Of a stretch of 64,000 nucleotides of DNA, positions 1 through 9,320 are shown piece after piece. The stretch covers positions 1,736,001 to 1,800,000 of the forward strand of contig BPJS01000001.1 in NCBI GenBank assembly GCA_026004735.1. Direction: 5' to 3'. The position numbers and the translations under genes are program-made. This stretch comes from Isosphaeraceae bacterium (GTDB taxonomy: Bacteria; Planctomycetota; Planctomycetia; Isosphaerales; Isosphaeraceae). The stretch's first letter is position 1; each line of letters begins with the position of its first letter. The notes under the pieces are model-generated. The model was not told where the DNA came from and did no database searches. It saw only the letters and a list, made by a program, of their open reading frames with translations.

Positions 1-1044
1 GACAAACGGAAAAAATCCCTCCAGCAACACGGCTTCCAACAGTGACCGGCTCAGCTCCGCCTTGACCGAGCCTCCCACCACCCGCGAACCCCGCCCCAGC
101 ACGGTAACCGTCGCGCTGGGCTTCCTCGGATCCGTAAAGAGCGTCTCCTTCGCCGCCCGGCAGGCATACGCCAGCCCAATCCGTTGAATCGGATCCAGCG
201 ACTCGATCCCTCCCGGCAGACTCTCCCGCGCCACGGCATAAGCCAGCGCCAAATCCATATTGTCCCCGCCCAGCAAAATGTGCTCCCCAACCGCCACCCG
301 CTCCAACACCAACTCCCCTTCGCTCTCGGCCACTCGGATCAGCGTAAAGTCCGTCGTTCCGCCACCGATGTCGCAGACCAGAATCAAGTCGCCCACCTTG
401 ACCTGCTTCCGCCACGCTTCCCCCTGCTGCGCCAGCCACGCATAGAAGGCCGCTTGCGGCTCTTCCAACAGCGTCACCTGCTCCAGCCCGGCCATTCGTG
501 CGGCCTCGACCGTCAATTCCCGCGCCGCCGCGTCAAACGACGCCGGAACCGTCAGCAGCACCTCCTGCCGGCCCAGCCGATCCTCCGCACTACGTCCCAG
601 CCGCGCGTTCCAGGCATCGCGCAGGTGGCCCAGATACGCCGCGCTGGCCTCCACCGGCGACACCTTCGCCACCCCCTCGGCCGCGCTCCAGGGCAGAATC
701 GGCCCCCGACGGTCCACCCCCGCATGACTCAGCCAGCTCTTGGCCGAACCCACCAGCCGCCCCGGCACCTTCGCCCCATGCTCCCGCGCCAACGTGCCGA
801 CAATCCGATCCCCCTTGGCCTTCCACGGCAACGCCAGCGCCTCCGCCGCGAACTCACGCTCCCCCGGCAAATACAGAAACGACGGCAGAACCGATCGCTC
901 CGCCACCTCGCCGGCCGCCACCAATTGCGGAATCGGCAACTCCCGGATCGGCGGCGGTGCCGTTTCGGTCGCCTCCCGCGTGTCGGCATACGCCAAGGCG
1001 CTGTTGGTAGTCCCTAGGTCGATGCCCACCACGTAACGCGACAT
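1..1044 (-). CDS. Hsp70-family (DnaK-like) chaperone, C-terminus cut by window edge
   Basis: The visible 348 residues are the ATPase half of an Hsp70-type protein. The start ATG at 1044 gives MSRYVVGIDLGTTNSA, the phosphate-1 loop of the actin/Hsp70 fold. A second nucleotide loop, DIGGGTTDFTLI, lies near residue 223, followed by a GGDNMD-type segment near residue 262. The sequence is too divergent for canonical DnaK, and the substrate-binding half lies beyond base 1. A DUF2760 gene ends 25 bases upstream on the same strand, a pairing I recall from planctomycetes and proteobacteria. The two are probably co-transcribed and may work together. The family is ATP-driven protein folding; the client is unknown. 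Confidence 0.9.
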   Translation of the reverse strand, partial: MSRYVVGIDLGTTNSALAYADTREATETAPPPIRELPIPQLVAAGEVAERSVLPSFLYLPGEREFAAEALALPWKAKGDRIVGTLAREHGAKVPGRLVGSAKSWLSHAGVDRRGPILPWSAAEGVAKVSPVEASAAYLGHLRDAWNARLGRSAEDRLGRQEVLLTVPASFDAAARELTVEAARMAGLEQVTLLEEPQAAFYAWLAQQGEAWRKQVKVGDLILVCDIGGGTTDFTLIRVAESEGELVLERVAVGEHILLGGDNMDLALAYAVARESLPGGIESLDPIQRIGLAYACRAAKETLFTDPRKPSATVTVLGRGSRVVGGSVKAELSRSLLEAVLLEGFFPFV

Positions 1045-1069
1045 ATCTTCCCCGTCCCCACGCGCTCTC

Positions 1070-1555
1070 CTATCCCACCTCGACTTCCGCCGGCGCCACC
1101 ACCGCCTGATCCGTCCCCGTCCCGGCCAACGCCGGCAACTGCACCGCCTTGACGCGCCAGCCGTGGTGCTTGAGCCTCCCCTGATACGGCGGCGAGCCGG
1201 CCACATTCCCCGTCAGCCGAATCGCGACCGGGTCAAATCCGGCCGGCACCGTCACCGCCGATTCCTCCGCCTCGTTCCAGACCGGCTCCAAGGTCAAATA
1301 CGACTGCAACGCCTTGCGGCAGCCGCGATGAATGTCCCGAACGGCCGCCCCAACCTGCGCATCGCTATACCCGTCGATCTCTTCCATCAAAAAGTCGATC
1401 AGCCGCCCATCGCGCTGCAAGATCGCCAGAATCCGGAGATCCGGACCGGACGCCGCCGCCTGGCCCGCCCCGACCTGGGCAACCCGCTCGGCATACTCTC
1501 CGTCGGTGACAATCCGCCACCAAGTCCGAAACGCCAATGCCAGCCGTTTCAACAC
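1070..1555 (-). CDS. DUF2760 domain protein, partner of Hsp70
   Basis: A 161-residue protein with a GTG start at 1555. It fits DUF2760 along its whole length: an N-terminal LALAFRTWW segment, then LQRDGRLIDFLMEEI, a YSDAQVGAAVRDIHRGCR stretch, LEPVWNEAEES, and a C-terminal part with RLTGNVAGSPPYQG. No catalytic motif or membrane anchor is evident. It lies directly upstream of the Hsp70-family gene with a 25-base gap, so the two probably form an operon. The function is unknown; a cofactor or assembly role for the Hsp70 is inference from neighbourhood only. Confidence 0.8.
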   Translation of the reverse strand: MLKRLALAFRTWWRIVTDGEYAERVAQVGAGQAAASGPDLRILAILQRDGRLIDFLMEEIDGYSDAQVGAAVRDIHRGCRKALQSYLTLEPVWNEAEESAVTVPAGFDPVAIRLTGNVAGSPPYQGRLKHHGWRVKAVQLPALAGTGTDQAVVAPAEVEVG

Positions 1556-1666
1556 GCCCGCCTCCGCCCCGGGTCCTATCCTCGCAATCGCCCAAACTCG
1601 AAGTGCCTATCCTAACCCGGAGCGATCTCCACCGAAAACCCGCGGCCCGTGTGCCGTCGGCGGCCG

Positions 1667-1945
1667 CTATTCGCGGTAGGCGTCGAAATCGAACGGCTCG
1701 AATCCGTCCTCGACCTGACGACTCTTAGTCTGGCCCCGCTGCGCCGTCGCCGGAGCGCGTGGTTCGTTGACCGCCTTGCGGGTCGCGCCCGGCGTTGCCG
1801 GATCGAGCGGCGGCTCGAGTGTCGCCGCCCGACGCCCCGGGGGGTAAAACGCCTCGCGCTGGTGGGCGCAACCCACCGCCCCCATCCCCAAGGCCAAGCC
1901 ACTCAAAACCCAAGCGGTCCACCGCCGGCGCGGAAGCGTCTTCAT
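1667..1945 (-). CDS. Small predicted lipoprotein
   Basis: A 92-residue protein starting MKTLPRRRW, with a hydrophobic stretch and the lipobox GAVGC (Cys near residue 26). This predicts signal peptidase II processing and a lipid-anchored mature protein of about 67 residues. The mature part is Pro/Arg/Ala-rich and ends in an acidic-aromatic DGFEPFDFDAYRE tail. I recognise no domain. It lies on the same strand as DUF2760 and Hsp70, about 110 bases upstream of DUF2760, and may be part of the same transcript. The coding call rests on the lipobox and a reasonable start; the function is unknown. Confidence 0.6.
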   Translation of the reverse strand: MKTLPRRRWTAWVLSGLALGMGAVGCAHQREAFYPPGRRAATLEPPLDPATPGATRKAVNEPRAPATAQRGQTKSRQVEDGFEPFDFDAYRE

Positions 1946-2289
1946 GATCCGGGTCCAATCGCGCGTGGAAATCTCCCAAATCTGATCGATCGGCTCTGGT
2001 CCACGCCCGGCTTGAGCCGTTTTAAAATCGTTCTCCGCGACCCGTTGCCACCCCGACCTCCGGCTCGACCCGATCTTTCCCGAGGACCCAACCTCTTGGC
2101 CTCTTCCGTATCCTCGGCGTCCCCGGAACTTCAGCCGCGCCCGCCTTCCCGACCTGGCTGAATTGCGCCGACTGCCGGTCCGAGTCTTTAGGGACGTACG
2201 GATCCCCGGTCCCGGCGGTCGGTTCTCCGCCGTCTGATCGCACCCCGGGGCATTGCCCAGCCGCGCTCGCGAACGGAGTCCTCAATACC
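1946..2289. other. Intergenic region between divergent genes
   Basis: 344 bases separate the divergently oriented lipoprotein and LEPR-XLL gene. It should carry the promoters of both. I see no clear -35/-10 pair, tRNA or credible small gene; open frames crossing it look like GC-driven shadows. Confidence 0.5.
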
Positions 2290-4095
2290 ATGTGGGGTCG
2301 CACGCCGAAACCGACGGATCGCCACCGCCCCCGACGCCACACGGGCGTCCTCGAATGGCTCGAACCCCGGGCCTTGCTCACCGGTCCGCCCGCCTTCGGC
2401 CGACTCTTCGCGCCGTCGTTTCGCCCCCCCCGCACCGTCAGCCACTTCTCCCCGCCGCTGAACCTTTCGCTACCCGTCGGCTCCGACCCCCATATCCTCG
2501 CCCAACTCGACAACGACGGACGCAACATCTCCGGCAAAGACCGCGAGGGCGACGAATACTTCATCACGGTCCACGGTCCGGGCGTCGTCATCGTCACCGA
2601 CGCCACACCCAACGACGGCGTCCTCGACGACGACATCGACACGATCCGCATCGTCGGCGCCCATCCCCGTAAAACCTACGTCACCGGACAGGTCGTCGCC
2701 TCCAGCCGCGTCATCACGGACGGCACCGTTAAGTTCAACCGCCTCATCTCCGAAAACGGCGTCCGCTCGATCATCCTCAACGGCTTCAACCTGACCAACA
2801 CCGTCCCGCCTCCCTACGAAGGGCAGCCCCTGAACGTCGGCCCGGAGATTTATCTGCCCGGCGGCGTCTCCGTGCTCCAGTTCAACAACATCGAGACCTT
2901 CATCGACACCAATTCCAACGACCAGCCGTTCGAAATCGTCATCGGCCACCCCACCACCCCGCTCCGTCAGCGGCCTCACCTCAAGATCGGCCGAATCTTC
3001 AACACCGTTGCGGCTGCCGATGGCTCGCCAATCCCGAACGGCACCCCACGAACCGACCCCACCGTCAACTTCTTGGTCAACGGTGGAACCGGCAAGTTCG
3101 AGGCCGTCTCCATCTCCAGACGGCCCGTGCTCGACCCCGGCCTCGAATACAACGAGCCGGTCGTCTCGGCCACCGGCCGCACCGCTCTGCGCACCAAGGC
3201 CGCCGACCTCGTCAAGGTCTACGGCAGCGCCCGCAACTTCGTCGTCTCTCGCGCCGGCCGGCCGGCCCAGCCTCAGAACGGCGAGCCGGGCATCCCCATC
3301 CCCACCGCGCCCACTACCCAGCCCTTCCAAAGCCCCTTCAGCGGCTTGCGCCGACTCCGTCGCGCCGAGTTCGGCGGCCCAACCGACGCCGTTGGGCTCG
3401 ACGTCGACGGCCCGATCGGCACCCTCCGCTTCCGCCGCGGCATCGGCGACCCAACCGGCGCCGTCCCCGGCCAGACCAACCTCGGCTTCAACGCCGCCCA
3501 GCAGGGCTACCCCAGCTTCGGCCTGCTCGGCGGACAGATCCGCGCTTCCCGCATTCACCACCTCGGCGTCGGACCCAACCGCCTCGTGCTCCAGACGCCC
3601 CAAGACCCCGACCTCATGCAGCTCGGTCGCAAAGGCTCGACCACCTTCTTCGCCCGCCCGGGCCAGGCGCTCACCTCCGTCGCCATCACCACCACCGGCT
3701 CGATCGACGACGTCCACATCGTCGGCGACTCGACCAACTCCCAGATCGCCGCCGGCTTCGACTACAAGTCCTACATCGCCGGCCTCGATCCCACCCGCAC
3801 CCCCAGCGCGATCCGCCGGTTCAAGCAGCGCGGCAACCTGGTCGACTCGGTCGTCTCGGCCAGCTACACCCCCGGCCCCGACGGCGATTACCCCGGCGTC
3901 ACCCCAACATCCGGCAACGACGACATCGTCGGGCCGGGAGGCGTCCGCGGCCGTCTAACCGGATTCCGCTTCTACGCCGGCGGAACCACCGCCCTCAACT
4001 ACCGCGGCGCCGGCGTCTTCGCTCGCCGCAAGGACGGCCACTTGCCCCCACCCAACGGGCCCACCCGCCGCCACTCGGTCGCCTTCCGACCCTGA
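2290..4095 (+). CDS. LEPR-XLL motif secreted/surface protein
   Basis: A 601-residue protein starting at ATG 2290. Residues about 20-32 read VLEWLEPRALLTG, the LEPR-XLL N-terminal motif typical of very large planctomycete exported proteins. The rest is rich in Gly, Thr, Asn and Pro and looks like a beta-rich extracellular protein, with repeated phrases such as VDGPIGTLRF, GQIRASRIHHLGVGPN and GSIDDVHIVGDSTN that suggest beta-helix or propeller repeats. I recognise no enzymatic domain. A strong hairpin (4134-4163) follows the stop. It is convergent with fabH. Likely role: cell surface or matrix, by family only. Confidence 0.85.
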   Translation: MWGRTPKPTDRHRPRRHTGVLEWLEPRALLTGPPAFGRLFAPSFRPPRTVSHFSPPLNLSLPVGSDPHILAQLDNDGRNISGKDREGDEYFITVHGPGVVIVTDATPNDGVLDDDIDTIRIVGAHPRKTYVTGQVVASSRVITDGTVKFNRLISENGVRSIILNGFNLTNTVPPPYEGQPLNVGPEIYLPGGVSVLQFNNIETFIDTNSNDQPFEIVIGHPTTPLRQRPHLKIGRIFNTVAAADGSPIPNGTPRTDPTVNFLVNGGTGKFEAVSISRRPVLDPGLEYNEPVVSATGRTALRTKAADLVKVYGSARNFVVSRAGRPAQPQNGEPGIPIPTAPTTQPFQSPFSGLRRLRRAEFGGPTDAVGLDVDGPIGTLRFRRGIGDPTGAVPGQTNLGFNAAQQGYPSFGLLGGQIRASRIHHLGVGPNRLVLQTPQDPDLMQLGRKGSTTFFARPGQALTSVAITTTGSIDDVHIVGDSTNSQIAAGFDYKSYIAGLDPTRTPSAIRRFKQRGNLVDSVVSASYTPGPDGDYPGVTPTSGNDDIVGPGGVRGRLTGFRFYAGGTTALNYRGAGVFARRKDGHLPPPNGPTRRHSVAFRP

Positions 4096-4133
4096 CGGCC
4101 ATCCCCCCGGACCGTTCCCCACCCTAAGCCCGT

Positions 4134-4163
4134 CCGCCGGTCGAGCAACGCCTCGACCGGCGG
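4134..4163. terminator. Bidirectional terminator-like hairpin
   Basis: A perfect 12-bp inverted repeat (CCGCCGGTCGAG at 4134-4145, its complement at 4152-4163) with a 6-base loop, placed between two convergent genes (stops at 4095 and 4257). There is no T-tract on either side, so it could be a U-less terminator or an RNA 3'-end stabiliser. Confidence 0.6.
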
Positions 4164-4256
4164 CACGCCAGCCACTCTCCCGGCAACCTCGTCCGCCACC
4201 GCTCTCCTCAGGCTCTGTTCGACCGCGTCCCACCGCGGCGCTCAGGTCGTCCCCGG

Positions 4257-5258
4257 TCACCACCGCCAGAGCGCCGTGCCCCAGGTCAACCCTGCCCCGA
4301 ATCCACAGGTCAGCAGCAAATCGCCCCGCTCCACCTGGCCGTCCCGGACCAGCTCATCTAGGGCAATCGGAATCGAGCCGCCCGACGTATTCCCATACCG
4401 ATCCAGATTTTTGTAAACATTCTCCCGCGGAATGTTGAGCACATCGGTCGCCGCGTGGATGATCCGAATGTTGGCCTGGTGCGGGATAAACCAGCGCACA
4501 TCCTCGACTCCGCAGCCGGCATGTTTGAGCACGGCTTGCGTCGAGTCGGCCAGCATCCGCACCGCCCACTTGAATACCGCCCGGCCATCCATCGTCAGGT
4601 AGTGCAATCCCTGCTCGATCGCCTCGACCGACGGCGGCAGCCGGCTCCCGCACGCCGGCCGATTGAGCAAATCCCCTCCTGATCCGTCCGCACCCAGTTG
4701 GTAGGCCAGCATCCCCTGATCCGGTTCCCCCGGCCCCACCAGCGCAGCCCCCGCCCCGTCCCCAAACAACGGGTAACTCTTCGGATCCCGCGGATTGATC
4801 ACCCGGCTGTTGCAGTCGCCGCCAATCGCCAGCACCGTCCGACAATTCCCCGCCGCCACAAACTGCGCCGCCGTGATCAACGCGTAGCTAAAGCCCGCGC
4901 AGGCCGCCTGCAAATCAAACGCCGGACAGTTCAGCTTCAAGCGATCCTGGACCAAGCAGGCCGTCGACGGAAACGCCATGTCCGGCGTCATCGTCCCCAC
5001 CACCACCAGATCCACCTCGCTGCCGGGCACCCCCGCCGCCTTCAAACAGCGCTCGGCGGCCAGCACGCACAAATCGCTCGTCGCCTGATGCGGCGCCGCG
5101 AACCGCCGTTCGTGAATCCCCGAACGGCTCACGATCCAGTCCGGGTCAAAGCCGTACAACTCCGACAAGTCGGCATTGGTGACCACTCGCTCGGGCACGT
5201 AGCTGCCCGTCCCCAGTATCCTTACGCCCAGCAGTTTGCCGGGCCTCGGAAGGCTCAT
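4257..5258 (-). CDS. fabH: 3-oxoacyl-[acyl-carrier-protein] synthase III
   Basis: Condenses acetyl-CoA with malonyl-ACP to start type II fatty acid synthesis in the cytoplasm. The thiolase-fold triad is intact: Cys120 in QAACAGF, His260 in FIPHQANIR and Asn290 in YGNTSGG (333-residue numbering). Other typical segments are ILGTGSYVPERVVTN, RSGIHERR and the C-terminal CGFGAGLTWG. I chose ATG 5258 (MSLPRPGKLL) because it fits the family length. ATG 5270 is equally possible, and the frame stays open to 5429 with non-family sequence. No plsX, fabD or acpP lies beside it, so it is detached from the usual fatty acid cluster. Confidence 0.95.
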   Translation of the reverse strand: MSLPRPGKLLGVRILGTGSYVPERVVTNADLSELYGFDPDWIVSRSGIHERRFAAPHQATSDLCVLAAERCLKAAGVPGSEVDLVVVGTMTPDMAFPSTACLVQDRLKLNCPAFDLQAACAGFSYALITAAQFVAAGNCRTVLAIGGDCNSRVINPRDPKSYPLFGDGAGAALVGPGEPDQGMLAYQLGADGSGGDLLNRPACGSRLPPSVEAIEQGLHYLTMDGRAVFKWAVRMLADSTQAVLKHAGCGVEDVRWFIPHQANIRIIHAATDVLNIPRENVYKNLDRYGNTSGGSIPIALDELVRDGQVERGDLLLTCGFGAGLTWGTALWRW

Positions 5259-5460
5259 GCCGACTGTCATGGCGATCCGCGCATGGACGACCGTCTCTCT
5301 CCGGCGGGTGGGCACGATCGGCCCTCGGGCCCGCCCGTGTCTCTCGCGGAGAGGCAACGGGTGATTCCGACTCCGCCCGGCAGCCTGGCCCGGTCGCCTC
5401 GGACCGCCGACCGGCCGCCTTCCTCCCAATCCCTTGCGATCCTAACCGTGAAGCCCGATC

Positions 5461-5850
5461 ATGGCCAGTCCAATGCCCGTCCACACCATTCGACTCCGCA
5501 AGGCCTGGGACCTCGAGTCTCCCCCCGGCTTCCGCGTCGGCCGGATCGACCTGCCCGCCCCGCGGCTGACCCTCAGCGAACCATTTTGCCTCCGCCGCAC
5601 CTGGTCTGCTCCGCCCGGCCTGGCCCCAGACGAGACCCTCTCGCTCCGGCTGGAACGCCTCTTCGGCCTGATCCGCCTCGAACTGGACGGCATCGCCCAG
5701 CCCCTGACCACGACGCTCGCACTCCCGGCCGCTCCCGGCCGCCGGTCGACCCTCTCGCTCACCTGCGACCCCTCCGCGCTCGATGAGGCCCACCGGCTCG
5801 ACTGGGGCCACGTCAGCCTGGTCATCACCCGACCGACCCAAACCCCCTAA
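5461..5850 (+). CDS. Hypothetical protein (129 aa)
   Basis: A 129-residue open frame with ATG 5461, oriented away from fabH. The sequence alternates hydrophobic and polar residues (SLRLERLFGLIRLELDG, SLTCDPSALDEAH) and looks like a small beta-sandwich. It resembles the jelly-roll type seen in accessory domains of carbohydrate-active enzymes, but I cannot assign a family. There is no signal peptide. It lies 36 bases before the next + strand gene, with which it may be co-transcribed. C-ending codon use matches neighbouring + strand genes. Confidence 0.6.
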   Translation: MASPMPVHTIRLRKAWDLESPPGFRVGRIDLPAPRLTLSEPFCLRRTWSAPPGLAPDETLSLRLERLFGLIRLELDGIAQPLTTTLALPAAPGRRSTLSLTCDPSALDEAHRLDWGHVSLVITRPTQTP

Positions 5851-5886
5851 CCGCTCAATTCGCTCGACTTCCCCCCTCTCGACGCG

Positions 5887-6702
5887 ATGAACTGGCCCGA
5901 ACCCGATGCCTCTGAATCTGATCCGTTGGTTAGTCTGGCGGCCGTTTGGTTCACCTTCGGACTGGCCGCGCTGGCCCTGGGAGCCCAAACCGCCGACCTC
6001 CTCCTCCACCTCTTCGCGCTCATCACCGCCGACCAGGGCCTCGTCTCCACGCTCACGCGGCCGGAATACGCCTGGGCGGTCGGCACATCCATCACCTGGG
6101 GTGCGGCCCTCGCTTCCTACGGCCTGATCGGCTTGAGTCCCTCCGGACCCAGCCGTGTCCGTGCCACCGTCCTGGCCTCGATGAATACCTTCGACGTCTT
6201 CCTCTGGCTGGCCGACCACGCGGCCGAACTCAGCCTGAGCCTGCCCCTGGATCTGCTTCGCGACCCCTGGGTCGCTCAAGCCGTCCGCATCCTCCAATGG
6301 TTTGAGCCGTTGCTCTTTGCCCACCTAGCGGCCGAGCGGCTCCAGGTCCTCGGCTCCGACTCCCCCCGCGCGGCCCTCGTCGGCGTCCAGTCCTCGGCCT
6401 GGCTCGGCTTGCTCGTCTGGGGCATCAGCTTTGCGCTCCGAACGGGGTGGATGTTCGGCTGGCTCCAGCCCCGCCGCCGCCTCGTCGCCGAAATCCAACT
6501 GCTTGCCCTCTTCGCTCTGGTCCTCCTAACCATTACCGTCTTCCAGACGACGGTCCTCTGTGGCCGGGCCGCCCGCGAGGCCGCCAGACAGCTCCGCGCT
6601 CGCCGGCTCGCCGAAGCCGATCATGAACTGCTTCGGCCACCCCCCGACCCCTTCGCCGAGGACGATCGAAACCGCCGCGACCGCGACCCGTTCGCCTCCT
6701 GA
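5887..6702 (+). CDS. Polytopic membrane protein of unknown function
   Basis: A 271-residue protein with about four hydrophobic segments (roughly residues 14-46, 62-84, 165-190 and 202-223). It ends in an Arg/Glu-rich cytoplasm-like tail (AREAARQLRARRLAEAD, then an acidic-basic FAEDDRNRRDRDPFAS end). I recognise no transporter or enzyme motif. It follows the 129-aa gene by 36 bases and is convergent with ispH, 24 bases away. Location is probably the inner membrane; role unknown. Confidence 0.7.
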   Translation: MNWPEPDASESDPLVSLAAVWFTFGLAALALGAQTADLLLHLFALITADQGLVSTLTRPEYAWAVGTSITWGAALASYGLIGLSPSGPSRVRATVLASMNTFDVFLWLADHAAELSLSLPLDLLRDPWVAQAVRILQWFEPLLFAHLAAERLQVLGSDSPRAALVGVQSSAWLGLLVWGISFALRTGWMFGWLQPRRRLVAEIQLLALFALVLLTITVFQTTVLCGRAAREAARQLRARRLAEADHELLRPPPDPFAEDDRNRRDRDPFAS

Positions 6703-6726
6703 CCTCTCAGACTCCGTCGACCCGCC

Positions 6727-7671
6727 TCAACTCGCTCGAGGCGCTGCCACCAACGACCTCAACTCACGCGGCAGGGGAAAATGCACACTCTCCTGACGCA
6801 CGGTCACCTCTTCCAGGGTCGCTCCATAACGCGCCTGAATCCAATCGACAACCTCTTGGACCAGGTCCTCCGGCGCGCTGGCTCCGGCCGTGATCAAAAC
6901 CGTCTCCACGCCCTCAAACCACTCCGGCTTCAATTCGCCCGCACCGTCGATCAGGTAGGCATGCGGGCCGAGCTGGCTGGCGATCTCCTGGAGCCGCCGG
7001 CTGTTGGAACTATTCTGACTGCCCAGGACCAGGACCAGGTCGGCCTGCCTAGCCAGTTGCCGCACGGCGTCCTGACGGTTCTGCGTCGCGTAACAGATGT
7101 CATCCTTGGGCGGGTTGGCGATGTGGGGAAATTTCTTCCGCAGGGCCTCAATTACCAAATTGGCATCGTCGACACTCAGGGTCGTTTGGGTCAGATAGGC
7201 CACCTTTTCGGGCTTAATCTCAAGCTGCTCGACATCCTCGGCCGTCTCGACCAGGATCATCCGATCCGGGGCCTCGCCCATCGTCCCGATGACCTCATCG
7301 TGGCCCTCGTGCCCGATCAGAATGATCGTGTAGCCCTCCTGGGCGTACTTGATCGCCTCGAGGTGAACCTTCGTGACCAGCGGGCAGGTTGCGTCGATGG
7401 CCCGAAGCCGTCGCTGCCGGGCGTGTTCTCTCACGGCCGGCGAAACTCCATGCGCGCTGTAGAGCAGCGTCGAGCCTTCGGGAACCTCGTCCAGATCGTC
7501 CACGAACACGGCCCCACGACGCCGAAACCGCTCCACGACGTGCTTGTTGTGGACGATCTCGTGATACACGTAGACCGGCTCTCCAAACCGCTCCAGGGCT
7601 AGCTCCAGGCTTTCGATGGCCATGTTCACACCCGCGCAAAAACCTCGCGGATTGGCCAGGATCATCCTCAT
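6727..7671 (-). CDS. ispH: 4-hydroxy-3-methylbut-2-enyl diphosphate reductase
   Basis: Last enzyme of the MEP isoprenoid pathway, reducing HMBPP to IPP and DMAPP with a 4Fe-4S cluster. The three cluster cysteines are visible: Cys12 in NPRGFCAGV, Cys96 in DATCPLVTKVH and Cys193 in DDICYATQNRQ. Substrate-binding segments include EIVHNKHVV, YSAHGVSP, the LIGHEGHDEVIGT loop, TQTTLSVDD, and GSQNSSNSRRL with TAGASAPE near the C-terminus. At 314 residues it is normal length. ATG at 7671 gives MRMILANPRG, the expected start. It stands alone, with a 128-base upstream gap. Confidence 0.97.
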   Translation of the reverse strand: MRMILANPRGFCAGVNMAIESLELALERFGEPVYVYHEIVHNKHVVERFRRRGAVFVDDLDEVPEGSTLLYSAHGVSPAVREHARQRRLRAIDATCPLVTKVHLEAIKYAQEGYTIILIGHEGHDEVIGTMGEAPDRMILVETAEDVEQLEIKPEKVAYLTQTTLSVDDANLVIEALRKKFPHIANPPKDDICYATQNRQDAVRQLARQADLVLVLGSQNSSNSRRLQEIASQLGPHAYLIDGAGELKPEWFEGVETVLITAGASAPEDLVQEVVDWIQARYGATLEEVTVRQESVHFPLPRELRSLVAAPRAS

Positions 7672-7799
7672 GAAAACCCCCGCCCTCTGGATCGCGGTCT
7701 GAGAAATCCCATCAATACGGACATCTTACGCGACACTATGAGCATATCTTAGCCGTGTCCCCGGTCCCCGAAAAGCCGCCCCTCGGCGATCAGACCCGT

Positions 7800-8759
7800 T
7801 CACAATCCCGTGCCCATCCCCAGGCCGCCGCCCAAACCAACTCCGCCTGCCGCCCCCAGTCCGCCGGCCGGGTTTCCGCCGGGATTGGTGACCCCGAGCA
7901 GCGGCGGCAGGAGCTGGAGCCGGAGCAGGTACGGCGTCGGCAGCGGCGAATCCACCACCAGCCTCAGCCGATATCGAAGGCCGCGAAAGACCGGCACAAC
8001 GACGCTCCCGCCCGGCGCAAGCGGCGCAAACTGCCCCACCAGATCCGGAAACTCGTCCGAATCGACCAGATAGCGGGCCTCGGCCGCAATTCCCAGATAG
8101 TCGATCCGCAAAAGCCCACCCTGCCCAGGCCTCAAGCGGAACGTGTCCAGGTCAAACGCCCCGCCCGTTCCCTGAATCATCACGGTACCGAAACGCGGCA
8201 GCGTAATCGGATTCGCCAGCGCGACGGTCTCGTTGGGTTCACGCTCGCGGATCCGCCCCCCAACCGCAGTGATCCGCCGCGCGGGGCGGGCGGCCACTCC
8301 GACCGTCAAGCGGTAGTCGGTCGCCTCGGCCTCGCTTCCGCTGACGCGCACCACGATTCCCCGTCCGCCCGCCGGCGCGGCGATCGACAGCCCCTCACCC
8401 GCCGCCAGACGCGACCCTCCCAGCCGCCGTCGACCGGCCATCACCTCCACCGTGATCTGGCCTGGCTCCGCGTCGGTCCGGCGGATGCGCAACTCCTGGC
8501 GGCCGCGAATCGTCGAAACCACGCGATAATGATCGACATCGCCGGCCGCGTCACTCGCCGAGCCGCTCCGCAGCCGCTCTCCGTTCGGCCCCGCCGGCCC
8601 CAGTGCCCCGACGATCACCGCGCGGGAGTCGGCCGCGGCGAACCGTACCACCTGTGCCTCCGCCGGGATGTCGTTTGGTTCCAGCTCCAAAACTCGCGCG
8701 GCCATCAGCCGCCGCGTCTCCAGCCCCTCCAGTGCCGGACGCATGCACCAGCGTTTCAT
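7800..8759 (-). CDS. Exported protein with LEPR-like motif and two PPC-like domains
   Basis: A 319-residue protein. Residues 9-20 (ALEGLETRRLMA) are a variant of the planctomycete LEPR-XLL motif. Two segments begin with the hallmark of bacterial pre-peptidase C-terminal (PPC) domains: ELEPNDIPAEAQ near residue 25 and EREPNETVALANPI near residue 171, each followed by a beta-rich stretch (DHYRVV, DLDTFRLRPGQGG). The C-terminus is a Gly-rich tail. No protease domain is attached, so it is probably a secreted or surface-associated binding protein. It lies upstream of ispH on the same strand. Confidence 0.75.
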   Translation of the reverse strand: MKRWCMRPALEGLETRRLMAARVLELEPNDIPAEAQVVRFAAADSRAVIVGALGPAGPNGERLRSGSASDAAGDVDHYRVVSTIRGRQELRIRRTDAEPGQITVEVMAGRRRLGGSRLAAGEGLSIAAPAGGRGIVVRVSGSEAEATDYRLTVGVAARPARRITAVGGRIREREPNETVALANPITLPRFGTVMIQGTGGAFDLDTFRLRPGQGGLLRIDYLGIAAEARYLVDSDEFPDLVGQFAPLAPGGSVVVPVFRGLRYRLRLVVDSPLPTPYLLRLQLLPPLLGVTNPGGNPAGGLGAAGGVGLGGGLGMGTGL

Positions 8760-9320
8760 CGGCGACGGCCCTCCCCCTCAGTGGTCCAGGCGCGAGGCAC
8801 GGTTGCCCCGCCCTTTGATCGTACCCTACGCCCACGCTCGCGTCGGGTCATCGCCTGGACATCCATCGCAAAACCGCCGGCCCCGGTCACCCTCCTCCCG
8901 CCCGCTCTTGCCCGACCCGTCCTCCGATCATGCGCCCCTGTGCCGATTCGGGCCGATCGCCCCCCACAGGCATGACGTCGAGCCACGCTCATGCGGAACA
9001 CGGTCTGGTCTCGCCCGAGCTGCCCGCCACCGCCCGGCCGGTAAGCCGATCCGGATTTGATCCGCGCCTCGTTGACATTTCGCCCGCTCGGTCCAACCTG
9101 GCCCGTGCCTTTCTGCCCCACGCTCTTGCGAGCAACCGCGGCGCTTTTTCGCTGCCGGCCAAGGTGGGCCATCCCTGCACGCGATTCGTCTCCGCCAGCC
9201 CCGGCTCGGGCCTAGGCCCCTTTCCGCTCTTCGGGTCCGGCATGGGTTATGATCGGAAACCGCTTCGAGGGTGGCGCCGCGCCGCCTGATCCGAAAGACC
9301 GCCCGGGGAGCCTCGTCCCG
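8760..9320. other. Intergenic region upstream of pyrR
   Basis: 561 bases between the divergent PPC-type gene and pyrR. A TATGAT hexamer at 9248-9253 could be a -10 element for the pyr operon, but no matching -35 lies at 16-18 bases. I see no convincing PyrR-binding RNA loop or attenuator, and no credible small gene. Confidence 0.4.

Noticed and set aside
2470..3717. A 415-codon open frame on the - strand opposite the LEPR-XLL gene
   Set aside because: Asp/Gly/Val-rich shadow typical of antisense frames in C-ending codons.
9241..9320. PyrR attenuator upstream of pyrR
   Set aside because: No PyrR-binding-loop motif or terminator/antiterminator pair visible.
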